Assembly: GCA_937870635.1 (NCBI GenBank) | Contig: CALMZP010000031.1 | Coordinates: 1-64,000 of the forward strand | Direction of reading: 5' to 3' | Source: an uncultured Acidobacteriota bacterium | GTDB lineage: Bacteria; Acidobacteriota; Thermoanaerobaculia; Gp7-AA8 | Length of the DNA: 64,000 bases | In this document: piece after piece, positions 32,201 through 39,987 of the stretch | Numbering within the stretch: the first letter of the stretch is position 1 | How the letters are laid out: each line of letters opens with the position of its first letter | Made by a program: the position numbers and the translations under genes | The notes under the pieces: model-generated | Told to the model about the DNA's origin: nothing | The model's database searches: none | Seen by the model: only the letters and a program-made list of their open reading frames with translations

Positions 32201-32305
32201 TGTCATGGTGTCAGGTCTGGAAAGAGGACATTTCTTCCAGAACTGATGTGCTCAGCACATCAGTTCTGGAAGAAATGTCCTCTTTCCAGACCTGACACCA
32301 TGACA
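32201..32305. repeat. Perfect 105-bp palindrome
   Basis: Two 52-base arms (TGTCATGGTGTCAGGTCTGG at the outer edge, AACTGATGTGCT at the centre) are exact complements around a single C. It starts two bases after the bactofilin-like stop and ends five bases before the opposite rhomboid stop. GGTGTCAGGTCTGG resembles motifs flanking REP-associated tyrosine transposases; such a transposase is not in this window. Confidence 0.98.
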
Positions 32306-32310
32306 CTCCT

Positions 32311-33021
32311 CTAGCGCCAGTCGGCGTAGTCGCGGGGAGTGGCCACGGCTCGCCGCGCGGAGCGACGGCCGCCCATCAGCACGATGAGGATCATTCCCGC
32401 CACGAATCCGCCGATGTGCGCGAAGTAGGCCACCCCTCCCATGTCCTGCGCATCGGGAACGCCCAGCGATCCGACACCGCTGAACAGCTGCAGCACGAAC
32501 CAGAGTCCCAGGATGATGATCGCCGGCACCTGCCTGATGGTGATGAACATGAAGATGGGGATGAGCGTCGTCACCTGCGCGTGCGGAAAGAGGATCAGGT
32601 AGCCGCCGAGAACGCCTGCAATCGCGCCGGAAGCGCCGATGGCCGGGATCGTCGAGCCGGGGCTGGCGAATGCGTGCGCCAGCGTCGCCACGACGCCGCA
32701 GAGCAGATAGAACAGGAGATAGCGAAAGTGGCCGAGGCGGTCCTCGATGTTGTCGCCGAAGATCCAGAGGTAGAGCATGTTGCTGCCGATGTGCATGAGG
32801 CCACCGTGCAGGAACATGGAAAAGAACGTCGCGAAGATGTCGTACCGCCAATGGCCCGGTACCCAGAATTTTGCGGGGATGAAAGCCAGCGTGAAGAGCG
32901 CCCGCTGAAGGTCCTGGCCGAGGGACAGCTCCCAGAGAAAGGCGAGGATGTTGAGCGCGATCAGTGCGTAAGTGACAAACGGAAACGTCCGCCGCGGGTT
33001 GTGATCTGTCAGTGGAAGCAT
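32311..33021 (-). CDS. Rhomboid-family intramembrane serine protease
   Basis: 236 residues from ATG 33021, six membrane helices. HGGLMHIGSNMLYLWIFG (the HxxxN block), GASGAIAGVLGGYL with the catalytic Ser in GxSG, and YFAHIGGFVAGMI with the catalytic His are all present. Cleaves membrane helices within the bilayer. The Arg-rich tail (RRSARRAVATPRDYADWR) is cytoplasmic. Confidence 0.95.
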   Translation of the reverse strand: MLPLTDHNPRRTFPFVTYALIALNILAFLWELSLGQDLQRALFTLAFIPAKFWVPGHWRYDIFATFFSMFLHGGLMHIGSNMLYLWIFGDNIEDRLGHFRYLLFYLLCGVVATLAHAFASPGSTIPAIGASGAIAGVLGGYLILFPHAQVTTLIPIFMFITIRQVPAIIILGLWFVLQLFSGVGSLGVPDAQDMGGVAYFAHIGGFVAGMILIVLMGGRRSARRAVATPRDYADWR

Positions 33022-33028
33022 TTTGTTC

Positions 33029-33871
33029 TCAGCGCAGCACGCGGGCCGCGGCAACGGGATCGATGATGTCAATAAACGTGCCGGTCGCCAACTCGAACCC
33101 TGCAATCGCTGACCTGCGCGGAACGACCGATACGTAAAAATGAGCTGTGTTCTCGCGCGGAAAGTTCATGAATAGAACGTTGTAGGCCGGCCCCACCGTT
33201 CGTGTCCGGGCAACGGCGTGCTGCAGCAGGAGGGCGATGCTGTGCCGCTGCGCAGGCGTCGTCAGTGACATCTCGTTGGAGTGCGCGAGGGGAACGATCC
33301 ATTGCTCATACGCGTGACCGGGGGCGTTCGGCGTCAGACGAACGGCGTCGGCCGTCTCTTCGAGGACGAGTCCCTCGTCACGGTGCCGGGCAATCGTCCG
33401 GCAAAGCGGGCACTGCGCGGCCTCGCGAAAGGCCGCCGCCTCGCGCGCGGCGCGCGGCGGGACATACGGCAGGGGCATGGCCTGGGTGTGGATGTGGTCG
33501 ATCGATGCGCCGGCGCGCCGCCCTTCGTTCGAGAACATCGCCACCCATGACCCGTGCGAATGCTTTTCATAGCGGCGGATGTAGGTCTCGATCGCTTCGG
33601 CAGCGTGACCGATCCCGTCGAACGTCGCCCCATGTTCCGGTGATTCGACGATGACCTCGTGCCCCTCGACGGCCGGATACTTGTTCGGGAACACGCGGAT
33701 CCGCCAGGGGTCGCCGACCCGCTCGATCTCGGGCGGGGTCATCTCCTCGTGACCCGCGCAGAACGGACACGACTCGGCCTCACCGTCCCCGAAGGCATTC
33801 GGACGGCCGGCGCGCTCCGGCGCAAACACGATTGGATCGCCCGTGATGATGTGGCGCCGGAACGAGGGCAT
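33029..33871 (-). CDS. Galactose-1-phosphate uridylyltransferase family protein
   Basis: 280 residues. The active site HIHTQAMPLPYVP is the HxHxQ motif in which the middle His takes the UMP; CPFCAGHEEMTP and the second CPLCRTI are zinc-binding Cys pairs; RVFPNKYPAVEGHEVIVESP and NEGRRAGASIDH are GalT blocks. 280 residues is shorter than E. coli GalT (348), so relaxed or ADP-sugar substrate specificity is possible. It shares one base with the stop codon of the CDP-alcohol transferase gene. Confidence 0.85.
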   Translation of the reverse strand: MPSFRRHIITGDPIVFAPERAGRPNAFGDGEAESCPFCAGHEEMTPPEIERVGDPWRIRVFPNKYPAVEGHEVIVESPEHGATFDGIGHAAEAIETYIRRYEKHSHGSWVAMFSNEGRRAGASIDHIHTQAMPLPYVPPRAAREAAAFREAAQCPLCRTIARHRDEGLVLEETADAVRLTPNAPGHAYEQWIVPLAHSNEMSLTTPAQRHSIALLLQHAVARTRTVGPAYNVLFMNFPRENTAHFYVSVVPRRSAIAGFELATGTFIDIIDPVAAARVLR

Positions 33872-34488
33872 CAGCGCGAACGCTCCAGCCGCGCGGCCAG
33901 AATGAATCGCTGCACGATCGCCAGTACCGCCGTGGCGATCATCACGACCGTGAGCCACTCCGGAATCGATAGTGCTGCGAGGCGGACGCCGAGCCAGCCA
34001 TTCGACGCGAGAATGTAGGAGATGATCGGGTAAACAACGAGCGCCAGAACGAACTCTCCGCGGCCGACGCCTTCATAGTTGCGCTCGTGCCACGTCGCCT
34101 CGATCTGCGTTCCGACGTAGCCATTCAGCATCACCGCGAAGACGCCGGCTGCGACCAGGAAGGGATGGACGCCGCTGCCCATCATCCATCCCCAGGCCAC
34201 GGCGGTGTCGCTGATGCGATCGGCGACGTGATCGATGAAATCACCGAGCTTCGAGCTCTTGCCCTGCACGCGCGCGACGATGCCGTCGAAGGCGTCCGCC
34301 AGACCTCCGACGGTGACCACTGCGACCGCGATCAGGAAGAGGACCGGCCTTCGTCCGCCGCCGGCCAACGCCGCCGCGGCCGCGAGGTTCAGGATCAGCG
34401 CGATGACGGTGATGGCGTTAGGGGAGAGAGGACACGCACGCGCAGGCGCGTCGAACCATCGAGCCAGGCGCTCCCGCCACGGATGCAT
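33871..34488 (-). CDS. CDP-alcohol phosphatidyltransferase family protein
   Basis: 205 residues, several membrane helices. DAFDGIVARVQGKSSKLGD followed by FIDHVAD is the CDP-alcohol signature (DxxDGxxARxxxxxxxxGxxxDxxxD), with all Asp residues present. Transfers a phosphatidyl or similar group from CDP-alcohol to an acceptor alcohol, making a phospholipid precursor. The specific head group cannot be told. Confidence 0.9.
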   Translation of the reverse strand: MHPWRERLARWFDAPARACPLSPNAITVIALILNLAAAAALAGGGRRPVLFLIAVAVVTVGGLADAFDGIVARVQGKSSKLGDFIDHVADRISDTAVAWGWMMGSGVHPFLVAAGVFAVMLNGYVGTQIEATWHERNYEGVGRGEFVLALVVYPIISYILASNGWLGVRLAALSIPEWLTVVMIATAVLAIVQRFILAARLERSR

Positions 34489-34514
34489 GGTTCAAGGATA
34501 GTGCGAATGCCGCC

Positions 34515-35351
34515 TCAGTAAATGATCACTTCGTCGCCAACCTTGGCCATGGCGTAGAGCTCGGCGATGTCCTCGTTCCTCAGGCGCACGCAGCCGTGCG
34601 AGACGCTCTGGCCGAGCTGCTTCACGGCCTGCGTGCCATGAAGCGCGTATCCGTCGCCGAGGTTCAGGCGGTGGGTGCCCAGGACGTCGGGGAACTGGCG
34701 GGCGCGCGTGCCGACCGGCGGGATGATGACCGCGCCGCCGCGCACGATGAGACTGCCCGGCTCCGCCGTCGATCCGCCCATGAAGACGTTGTTCCCCGAA
34801 GCACAGACGTCCGCGATGCACTGGCCGCGGTTGAGCCGCACGACTTCCAATCCGTTCTTCTGGGCCTCTTCGATGTAATGCCAGTCGGGAGGCACCCACT
34901 GCGGATTTTCTTCCTTCGATTTCACGCGGAAGCGTCCGATCGGAGTGCGGAAGATCATCGTGCGGCCCTGAGCCTGAAGCGTCGAGTTGCTGCCCGTCGA
35001 ACAGATCGCTTCGAAGACGAGCTGACCGTTGCGCCGGGCGTAAACCTTGTTTTCCTGGGTGGAGACCGTGATCACGAAATCGCTGTCGTGCATCTCCTCG
35101 ATCGCCCGGTCGGACGAGGAGACTTCCGACTGCAGTTGAGACAGCTGCGTCTCGGCCTGCGACATCGATTTCTGCACGTCGTCGATCTGCTTCTGGACGC
35201 GCTCGGCGATCATCTGATCGATGATCCTCACCCGGCGCAACCGCGAGGCATCCGTCACCGTGATCGCCTCGGCCGCCACCGCGTATCCGAGAATTCCGAT
35301 TCCCAGCACCAGCAGGGCCCACGAGCCCAGCAATCCGACCCACCTTGGCAT
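34515..35351 (-). CDS. L,D-transpeptidase (YkuD domain), active form
   Basis: 278 residues. N-terminal membrane anchor (LLGSWALLVLGIGILGYA), coiled coil (residues 45-85), then a YkuD domain: DFVITVSTQENKVYARRNGQ, PIGRFRV, YALHGTQ and SVSHGCVRLRNEDI. His and the nucleophile Cys of HGTQ...SHGC are present. Forms 3-3 peptidoglycan cross-links or attaches lipoproteins to the wall. It follows a degenerate relative (35360-36088) with an eight-base gap, so both are made from one transcript. Confidence 0.93.
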   Translation of the reverse strand: MPRWVGLLGSWALLVLGIGILGYAVAAEAITVTDASRLRRVRIIDQMIAERVQKQIDDVQKSMSQAETQLSQLQSEVSSSDRAIEEMHDSDFVITVSTQENKVYARRNGQLVFEAICSTGSNSTLQAQGRTMIFRTPIGRFRVKSKEENPQWVPPDWHYIEEAQKNGLEVVRLNRGQCIADVCASGNNVFMGGSTAEPGSLIVRGGAVIIPPVGTRARQFPDVLGTHRLNLGDGYALHGTQAVKQLGQSVSHGCVRLRNEDIAELYAMAKVGDEVIIY

Positions 35352-35359
35352 TTCTTCTC

Positions 35360-36088
35360 CTAGAAGATGTAAACCTGTGTCTGATCCTTGTGAATGCGCG
35401 GCCAGATGGCACGCAGGTCTGCCTCCGATGCCATGAACGAGCCGGGCTTCGCCCCTTTCAGGGGGCTGCTCTCGCTCGGAGGCGAATGAATGACGTAACC
35501 GTTCGGCAGGAAGATCACGTACTTCCCGAGCCCGCCTTCGATGACTTCAGCCTCTGCGGGCACCGGCTGTTTGTTCATGGCGTAAGCCCACTCCGGCACC
35601 TTCCAGTTGTGGTCCACGACCTTGCCTTCGATCTTGAACGCACCCTTGACCGGTACGAAGGTCCAGGTTTTTCCTTCCGGACCCTGGATGGTCGTCTGCT
35701 GCCCGAGGGTGATGTCCCCCTCGCGAAGGACCTGGTCGCCGTAGTAGAAGCGGAGCTTCTTCGCAGTCGTATCTACCGCGAGATAAAAGTTCTCGGATTT
35801 GAGGCTCTGAACGAACTTCATCCGGCCGTCGAGCTCACGGGCGAGTTCCTGCTGGCTGAGGTTCATCTTGGCCAGCTCCTCTTTCATCGCCTTGACGTCG
35901 GTCGTCGTGCGCTGTTCCTGCGTCAGGACGTCGGCATAGCGCACTTCGACACGCTCGCGATGAAAACGGGCGAAGAGCATCCCTGCGAGGCCCAGGGCCA
36001 GCAGAAGCAGGTTGAGCCACAGCGGAGGGCGGGGAAAGCTCCTCCGGTCGCCTGACTCAGGCCGTTGTGTCTTTCTCCGCTCGGGCAT
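35360..36088 (-). CDS. L,D-transpeptidase-like protein lacking the catalytic Cys
   Basis: 242 residues from ATG 36088 with ribosome site GGGAGGTCAG. Same layout as the next protein: membrane helix (LWLNLLLLALGLAGMLFA), coiled coil (residues 50-95), YkuD-like domain (NFYLAVDTTAKKLRFYYGDQ; GAFKIEGK; PNGYVIHSPPSES). Where the SHGCVR motif should be, the sequence reads KPGSFMASEADLRAI, so the nucleophilic Cys and its neighbours are lost, while the His region is partly kept. Probably a regulatory or scaffolding pseudoenzyme partner of the active transpeptidase encoded downstream. Confidence 0.82.
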   Translation of the reverse strand: MPERRKTQRPESGDRRSFPRPPLWLNLLLLALGLAGMLFARFHRERVEVRYADVLTQEQRTTTDVKAMKEELAKMNLSQQELARELDGRMKFVQSLKSENFYLAVDTTAKKLRFYYGDQVLREGDITLGQQTTIQGPEGKTWTFVPVKGAFKIEGKVVDHNWKVPEWAYAMNKQPVPAEAEVIEGGLGKYVIFLPNGYVIHSPPSESSPLKGAKPGSFMASEADLRAIWPRIHKDQTQVYIF

Positions 36089-36244
36089 CCTCTGACCTCC
36101 CTTAGGCGAGCGCCGTGCCAACGTGAGCTCGCCTGAACGCCATCTTCCAGATGGGAATACACGATTGTTGTCCCTGATGGAACCAGGGCCTGCACTTGGA
36201 ATAAGGTGTCCGTCAGGTTGACTTTGACTCGTTAGGAGATTCGA

Positions 36245-36580
36245 ATGGCAGAAACATCCACCTCAGTACAGCAAGTGACCGACGGCGATTTCGAAAAGGC
36301 CGTCCTGCAGAGCGGAAAGCCGGCCCTTGTCGATTTCTGGGCACCCTGGTGCGGTCCCTGCCGGATCATCGGCCCGATCGTCGAGGAGCTCGCCCCGTCC
36401 TATCAGGGACGCGCCGTCATCGCGAAAATGAACGTCGACGACAATCCGATGGTCGCGCAGCGTTTCGGGATCACCTCGATCCCCACGCTGATGATGTTCA
36501 AGGATGGCAAGCTCGTTGACCGTGCCGTCGGCGCCATGCCGAAGGCCGAGCTGCAGAAGTTCATCGACCGGAACCTGTAA
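36245..36580 (+). CDS. trxA: Thioredoxin
   Basis: 111 residues. ALVDFWAPWCGPCRIIGPIV carries the WCGPC redox motif, and SIPTLMMFKDGK the cis-Pro. General cytosolic disulfide reductase. A good ribosome site TTAGGAG precedes the ATG. It is followed by a hairpin terminator, so it appears monocistronic. Confidence 0.97.
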   Translation: MAETSTSVQQVTDGDFEKAVLQSGKPALVDFWAPWCGPCRIIGPIVEELAPSYQGRAVIAKMNVDDNPMVAQRFGITSIPTLMMFKDGKLVDRAVGAMPKAELQKFIDRNL

Positions 36581-36601
36581 GAAGAACGATACGTGTGACT
36601 G

Positions 36602-36631
36602 ACGAACGCCGGCTCTCGAGCCGGCGTTCGT
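36602..36631 (+). terminator. Hairpin terminator after trxA
   Basis: ACGAACGCCGGCTC and GAGCCGGCGTTCGT are exact complements with a two-base loop. Only a short T-rich stretch (AGTTT) follows, so it may be weak. Confidence 0.65.
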
Positions 36632-36648
36632 AGTTTACGGGTAACTCA

Positions 36649-36727
36649 GTGGAGCGCGGGCGACCTCGCCTGCCGCTGCCTGTCTCCATTCGCCCCCGCC
36701 CCGCGGGCGAGGTCGCCCGCGCTCCAC
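36649..36727. repeat. GC-rich palindrome, full copy (GTGGAGCGCGGGCGACC)
   Basis: Left arm GTGGAGCGCGGGCGACCTCG (36649-36668), spacer, right arm CGAGGTCGCCC then GCGCTCCAC (to 36727). Complete version of the element whose halves lie within the ABC ATPase and helicase genes. Confidence 0.9.
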
Positions 36728-37587
36728 TCACGGCTCCAGTGCCCGGCTTCCCGTTGACAGCGACTCGACACCGTTACTCCGCACCACGAACGTATCCTCG
36801 ATCCGTACGCCGATCTCCCGGTCGGGAAAGTACAGCCCCGGCTCGATCGTCAGGACATCGCCTTCTTCGATGCGATCCGTGTTCGCGGGACTGAGGGAAA
36901 AGGATGGTTTCTCATGAATCTCGAGTCCAACCCCGTGACCGAGCGAGTGGACGTATCCCTCGCTGGTGACGGGATGAGAGCGTGTCGTCGGGTAACCCTT
37001 CGCTTCGAAGAAATCGCAGACGAGACCCTGTGAGACCGCCGCGGCACCCCCCGGGCGCATCGCATCGCGAGCGAGCATGTATGCGGCCAGGACATCCGCG
37101 TGAATCCGGCGCAGCTCGTCCGGGACCGGGCCGACGCAGAAGGTGCGAGTGAGATCGAAGAAATACCCTGTCGTGCGATCCGCCGGGAAAATGTCGATCA
37201 CGATGGGAACCGAAGGACGGATCAGCTGACCGGCATCGCCGCGCGAATGGGGAATCCCCGCATCGCGGCCGTGCGAAACGATAGTCTCGTGATCCTCGAT
37301 CATTCCCCGGCGCGCGATCTCCCAGGATTTCGGGCGCTGCGGAGGATCTCGTCGTATCCGAACTCGTGGATTCCACGCACGGGCACGCCCGTGGCGGCGG
37401 CCTCCTCGCGCTCCATCGGATAGGCGACCAGAAAAGGGTCGCGCTGCGCCACCTTGACGACGTATCCTCGCGTGACTTTGGCACCGCGGGTGAGCCAGCG
37501 GAAAGAGGCGTGCATCGCCTCGTGCATCGGCACGATCAGAGCGCTGATGCCGCGCGATTCCATGAGCGGGTCGAGGTCACGAAACAT
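36728..37587 (-). pseudogene. M24 (Xaa-Pro) peptidase, split and internally shortened
   Basis: Two overlapping pieces. The N-terminal piece (37300-37587, 95 residues) is a prolidase N-terminal domain start (LIVPMHEAMHASFRWLTRGA) ending at a stop. The C-terminal piece (36728-37303, 191 residues) holds the catalytic core with all metal ligands: IDIFPADRTTGYFFDLTRTF (two Asp), SLGHGVGLEIHEKPS (His), LTIEPGLYFP (Glu) and VRIEDTFVV (Glu). ATG of the second overlaps the stop of the first as ATGA. Relative to family members the helical stretch preceding DHETIVSHGRDAG is missing about 100 residues, so an internal deletion plus frameshift is likely. The C-terminal piece could still fold. Confidence 0.65.
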
Positions 37588-37644
37588 GGACGCGGCGCAT
37601 TTTACCGACCCACGGGCACCGGTTTCGCTTCGAAAGATCCATCC

Positions 37645-38340
37645 ATGAACCTGAAGGTGATGACGTACAACATTCAGGGTCATGCGGCGTCCCGCCGCCC
37701 GGATCACGTCCCGAAGCTCGCCCAGGTGATCGCGGCGGCGTCGCCGGACGTCGTCGGTCTGCAGGAAGTCCACTGCCGGACCAGGGCGTTCGCAGGCAAC
37801 CAGGGTGAACAGCTCGCCGAGCTGACCGGCCTGACGCTGGTTTTCGGAAAGAGCTGCGCGATGGACGGTGGTGACTACGGCAATGCCGTCCTGACCCGCG
37901 GCAAGGTCGTCCAGTCGCACACGCACGCCCTCCCCGGCTCAGGCGAGCCACGGTCCCTGCTGCAGGCCGACATCGAGCTGAACGGCGGTGCGTTCACTTT
38001 CTTCGTCACGCATCTGGCCGCGTGGGGGAGGCTCCTGCGCGTGGCGCGTCTGCATCAGATCGCGGAACTGGGTGATATCACCGCGCGCGCTGCACTTCCG
38101 CACGTTCTCGTCGGCGATTTCAACGTCGCGCCGGCGGCCGAGGAGATGAAGGTCCTCCTCTCGCACCGTCACCTGCAGATGTGTGGCGAGCAGCGGGAGC
38201 CGACGTTTCCAATGACTCGCCAGCGCCTCGATTACGTATTCTGTGATCCTCGCTGGGAGTTCATCAGCAGCGATGTGATCCGGCGCGGCCCGTCCGATCA
38301 CTGGCCGATTCTGACGGAGATGCGCCTGCGCGCAGACTGA
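37645..38340 (+). CDS. Endonuclease/exonuclease/phosphatase (EEP) family hydrolase
   Basis: 231 residues. VMTYNIQGHAASRRPDHVPK (Asn), PDVVGLQEVH (catalytic Glu), HVLVGDFNVAP (Asp-x-Asn), RLDYVFCD and GPSDHWPI (Asp-His) are the motifs of the EEP fold. Substrate may be DNA, a phospholipid or a phosphorylated metabolite; the family does not decide. The cardiolipin synthase-like gene starts two bases after its stop codon, which hints at a lipid link. Confidence 0.9.
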   Translation: MNLKVMTYNIQGHAASRRPDHVPKLAQVIAAASPDVVGLQEVHCRTRAFAGNQGEQLAELTGLTLVFGKSCAMDGGDYGNAVLTRGKVVQSHTHALPGSGEPRSLLQADIELNGGAFTFFVTHLAAWGRLLRVARLHQIAELGDITARAALPHVLVGDFNVAPAAEEMKVLLSHRHLQMCGEQREPTFPMTRQRLDYVFCDPRWEFISSDVIRRGPSDHWPILTEMRLRAD

Positions 38341-38341
38341 C

Positions 38342-39613
38342 ATGAAAATCGCCGTACCGGTATGGCTGGTCGTTCTCACCATCCTCGTCATCATCGCGCT
38401 GGTCTTGATCGTCTGGTCCGTCAAGCGGCGGCGCCGGCCGAAGTTCAAGGTCGAGCATTTCGGCGACACCTCCGCCCTCATGCAGTCGATCAGCGGTTTC
38501 ACGCAGGGGACGGTCGTGACCGGGAATCGGATCGAGCTCGTCCAGAACGGGAAATTCTTCGAGGCGTTGTTTGCCGCGATCGCCGGGGCGCGGGAATCGG
38601 TGAGCATCGAGACCTTCCTCTCGAAAGAGGGGAAAGTCACCTCCGACCTCGCTGACCTCCTGGCCAGAAAGTCGCGTGAAGGCGTCGACGTGAGACTGAT
38701 GCTCGACGGCTCCGGCGGGCGGAAGTTCGGCAAGAAGGCGCTGAAGATGATTGCCGACGCCGGCTGTACCGTGCAGAAGTATCACCCGATCAAGCTCTCG
38801 AATCTCGGCCGGATCAACAACCGTACGCACCGCAAGATCGCGGTCATCGATGGACGAACAGGCTTCATCGGAGGGCACTGCTTCGTCGACAACTGGCTCG
38901 GCGATGCGCAGGACAAGAAACACTTCCGCGACATCTCGGCGCGCGTCGAAGGCCCGGTCGTTGCCCAGCTCCAGGCCGCGTTTCTCGACAACTGGATGGA
39001 GGAGTGCGGAGAGGCGGCCGCAGGCGAAGCGCTTTTCCCGGTCCTAGAAGACGCCGGGGCCAGTCCGGCCCATGTCGTCTACGTATCGCCGACCGGAAAT
39101 CCCTCCACGATCAAGCTGCTCCACTACGCCGCCATTCACGCCGCGCGGACGCGGCTCCTGATCCAGAATCCGTATTTTCTGCCGGATCCCGATGCCCGCG
39201 ACGCGCTCGTCGACGCGGTGAAACGCGGCGTCGAAGTGAAAATCATGCTTCCGGCAGCCTCGGCTTCCGACTCGCCCATCGTTCAGCACGCCAGTCACCA
39301 TCACTACGGCACCCTGCTCGAGGGTGGCGTGAGGATCTTCGAGTATCAGCGCACCCTCCTTCACCAGAAAGTGCTGACCGTCGACGGCAAATGGGCGTCG
39401 ATCGGCTCCTCCAATTTCGACGACCGTTCATTTGAGATCAACGATGAGGTCGCCCTGGTGGTCTACGACGAAGCTGTCGCCGGAGAGCTGGAGCGCGTTT
39501 TCGAATCCGATCTCCGGGAGTGCCAGGAACAGAGCCTCGATTCGTGGAAACGCCGCGCGGTTCTCCACAAGCTCCGCGATGGAACGGCCTTCCTCTTCAA
39601 CGAACAGTTGTAG
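38342..39613 (+). CDS. Cardiolipin synthase-like phospholipase D protein
   Basis: 423 residues. One N-terminal membrane helix (LVVLTILVIIALVLIVW). Two HxK motifs: NRTHRKIAVIDGRTGFIGG and LLHQKVLTVDGKWASIGSSN, each followed by the expected Gly-Ser/Asp-Gly spacing, so both halves of the phospholipase D active site are intact. Probably joins two phosphatidylglycerols into cardiolipin or performs a related exchange at the inner membrane. Confidence 0.9.
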   Translation: MKIAVPVWLVVLTILVIIALVLIVWSVKRRRRPKFKVEHFGDTSALMQSISGFTQGTVVTGNRIELVQNGKFFEALFAAIAGARESVSIETFLSKEGKVTSDLADLLARKSREGVDVRLMLDGSGGRKFGKKALKMIADAGCTVQKYHPIKLSNLGRINNRTHRKIAVIDGRTGFIGGHCFVDNWLGDAQDKKHFRDISARVEGPVVAQLQAAFLDNWMEECGEAAAGEALFPVLEDAGASPAHVVYVSPTGNPSTIKLLHYAAIHAARTRLLIQNPYFLPDPDARDALVDAVKRGVEVKIMLPAASASDSPIVQHASHHHYGTLLEGGVRIFEYQRTLLHQKVLTVDGKWASIGSSNFDDRSFEINDEVALVVYDEAVAGELERVFESDLRECQEQSLDSWKRRAVLHKLRDGTAFLFNEQL

Positions 39614-39648
39614 CGTTGGGAGTAGACTCGGCATTCTCAGGAGGACGC

Positions 39649-39987
39649 ATGCCCAGCTACTACATGTCCGAAGATCTCGCGCGCTTCGGCGAGATCGCCA
39701 AGACCAATCCGAAACTCTTCGATCTTTTCTCCAGGTGGTATGCCGCAACCATGGAGAAGGGCGCCCTCGACGAGAGGACGAAGAAACTGATCGCGCTCGC
39801 CGTCGCTTTTGCCATCCAGGAGCCCTACTGCATCGACTCCTACGCCTCCGCGTGCACCGACTCGGGTATCAGCCCCGAGGAGATGGCGGAAGCGGTGAAC
39901 GTGGCCGCCGTGATCCGGGGCGGAGGAAGCATCGCGCACTGGGTGCAGGCCTGCAACACGGTCGAGCGCAAAGAGGTCGCCGTCTGA
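39649..39987 (+). CDS. AhpD-like carboxymuconolactone decarboxylase-family protein
   Basis: 112 residues; ribosome site AGGAGG (39639-39644). LIALAVAFAIQEPYCIDSYA then SACTDSGISPEEMAEAV, and the AAVIRGGGSIAHW block, are the AhpD/CMD fold with Cys at YCIDS and a second Cys nine residues on. Members of this subgroup are encoded beside radical SAM enzymes in many genomes and are thought to act as peroxidase-like or redox partners. Here it starts a tightly packed cluster: the FAD enzyme gene shares its last base. Confidence 0.88.
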   Translation: MPSYYMSEDLARFGEIAKTNPKLFDLFSRWYAATMEKGALDERTKKLIALAVAFAIQEPYCIDSYASACTDSGISPEEMAEAVNVAAVIRGGGSIAHWVQACNTVERKEVAV

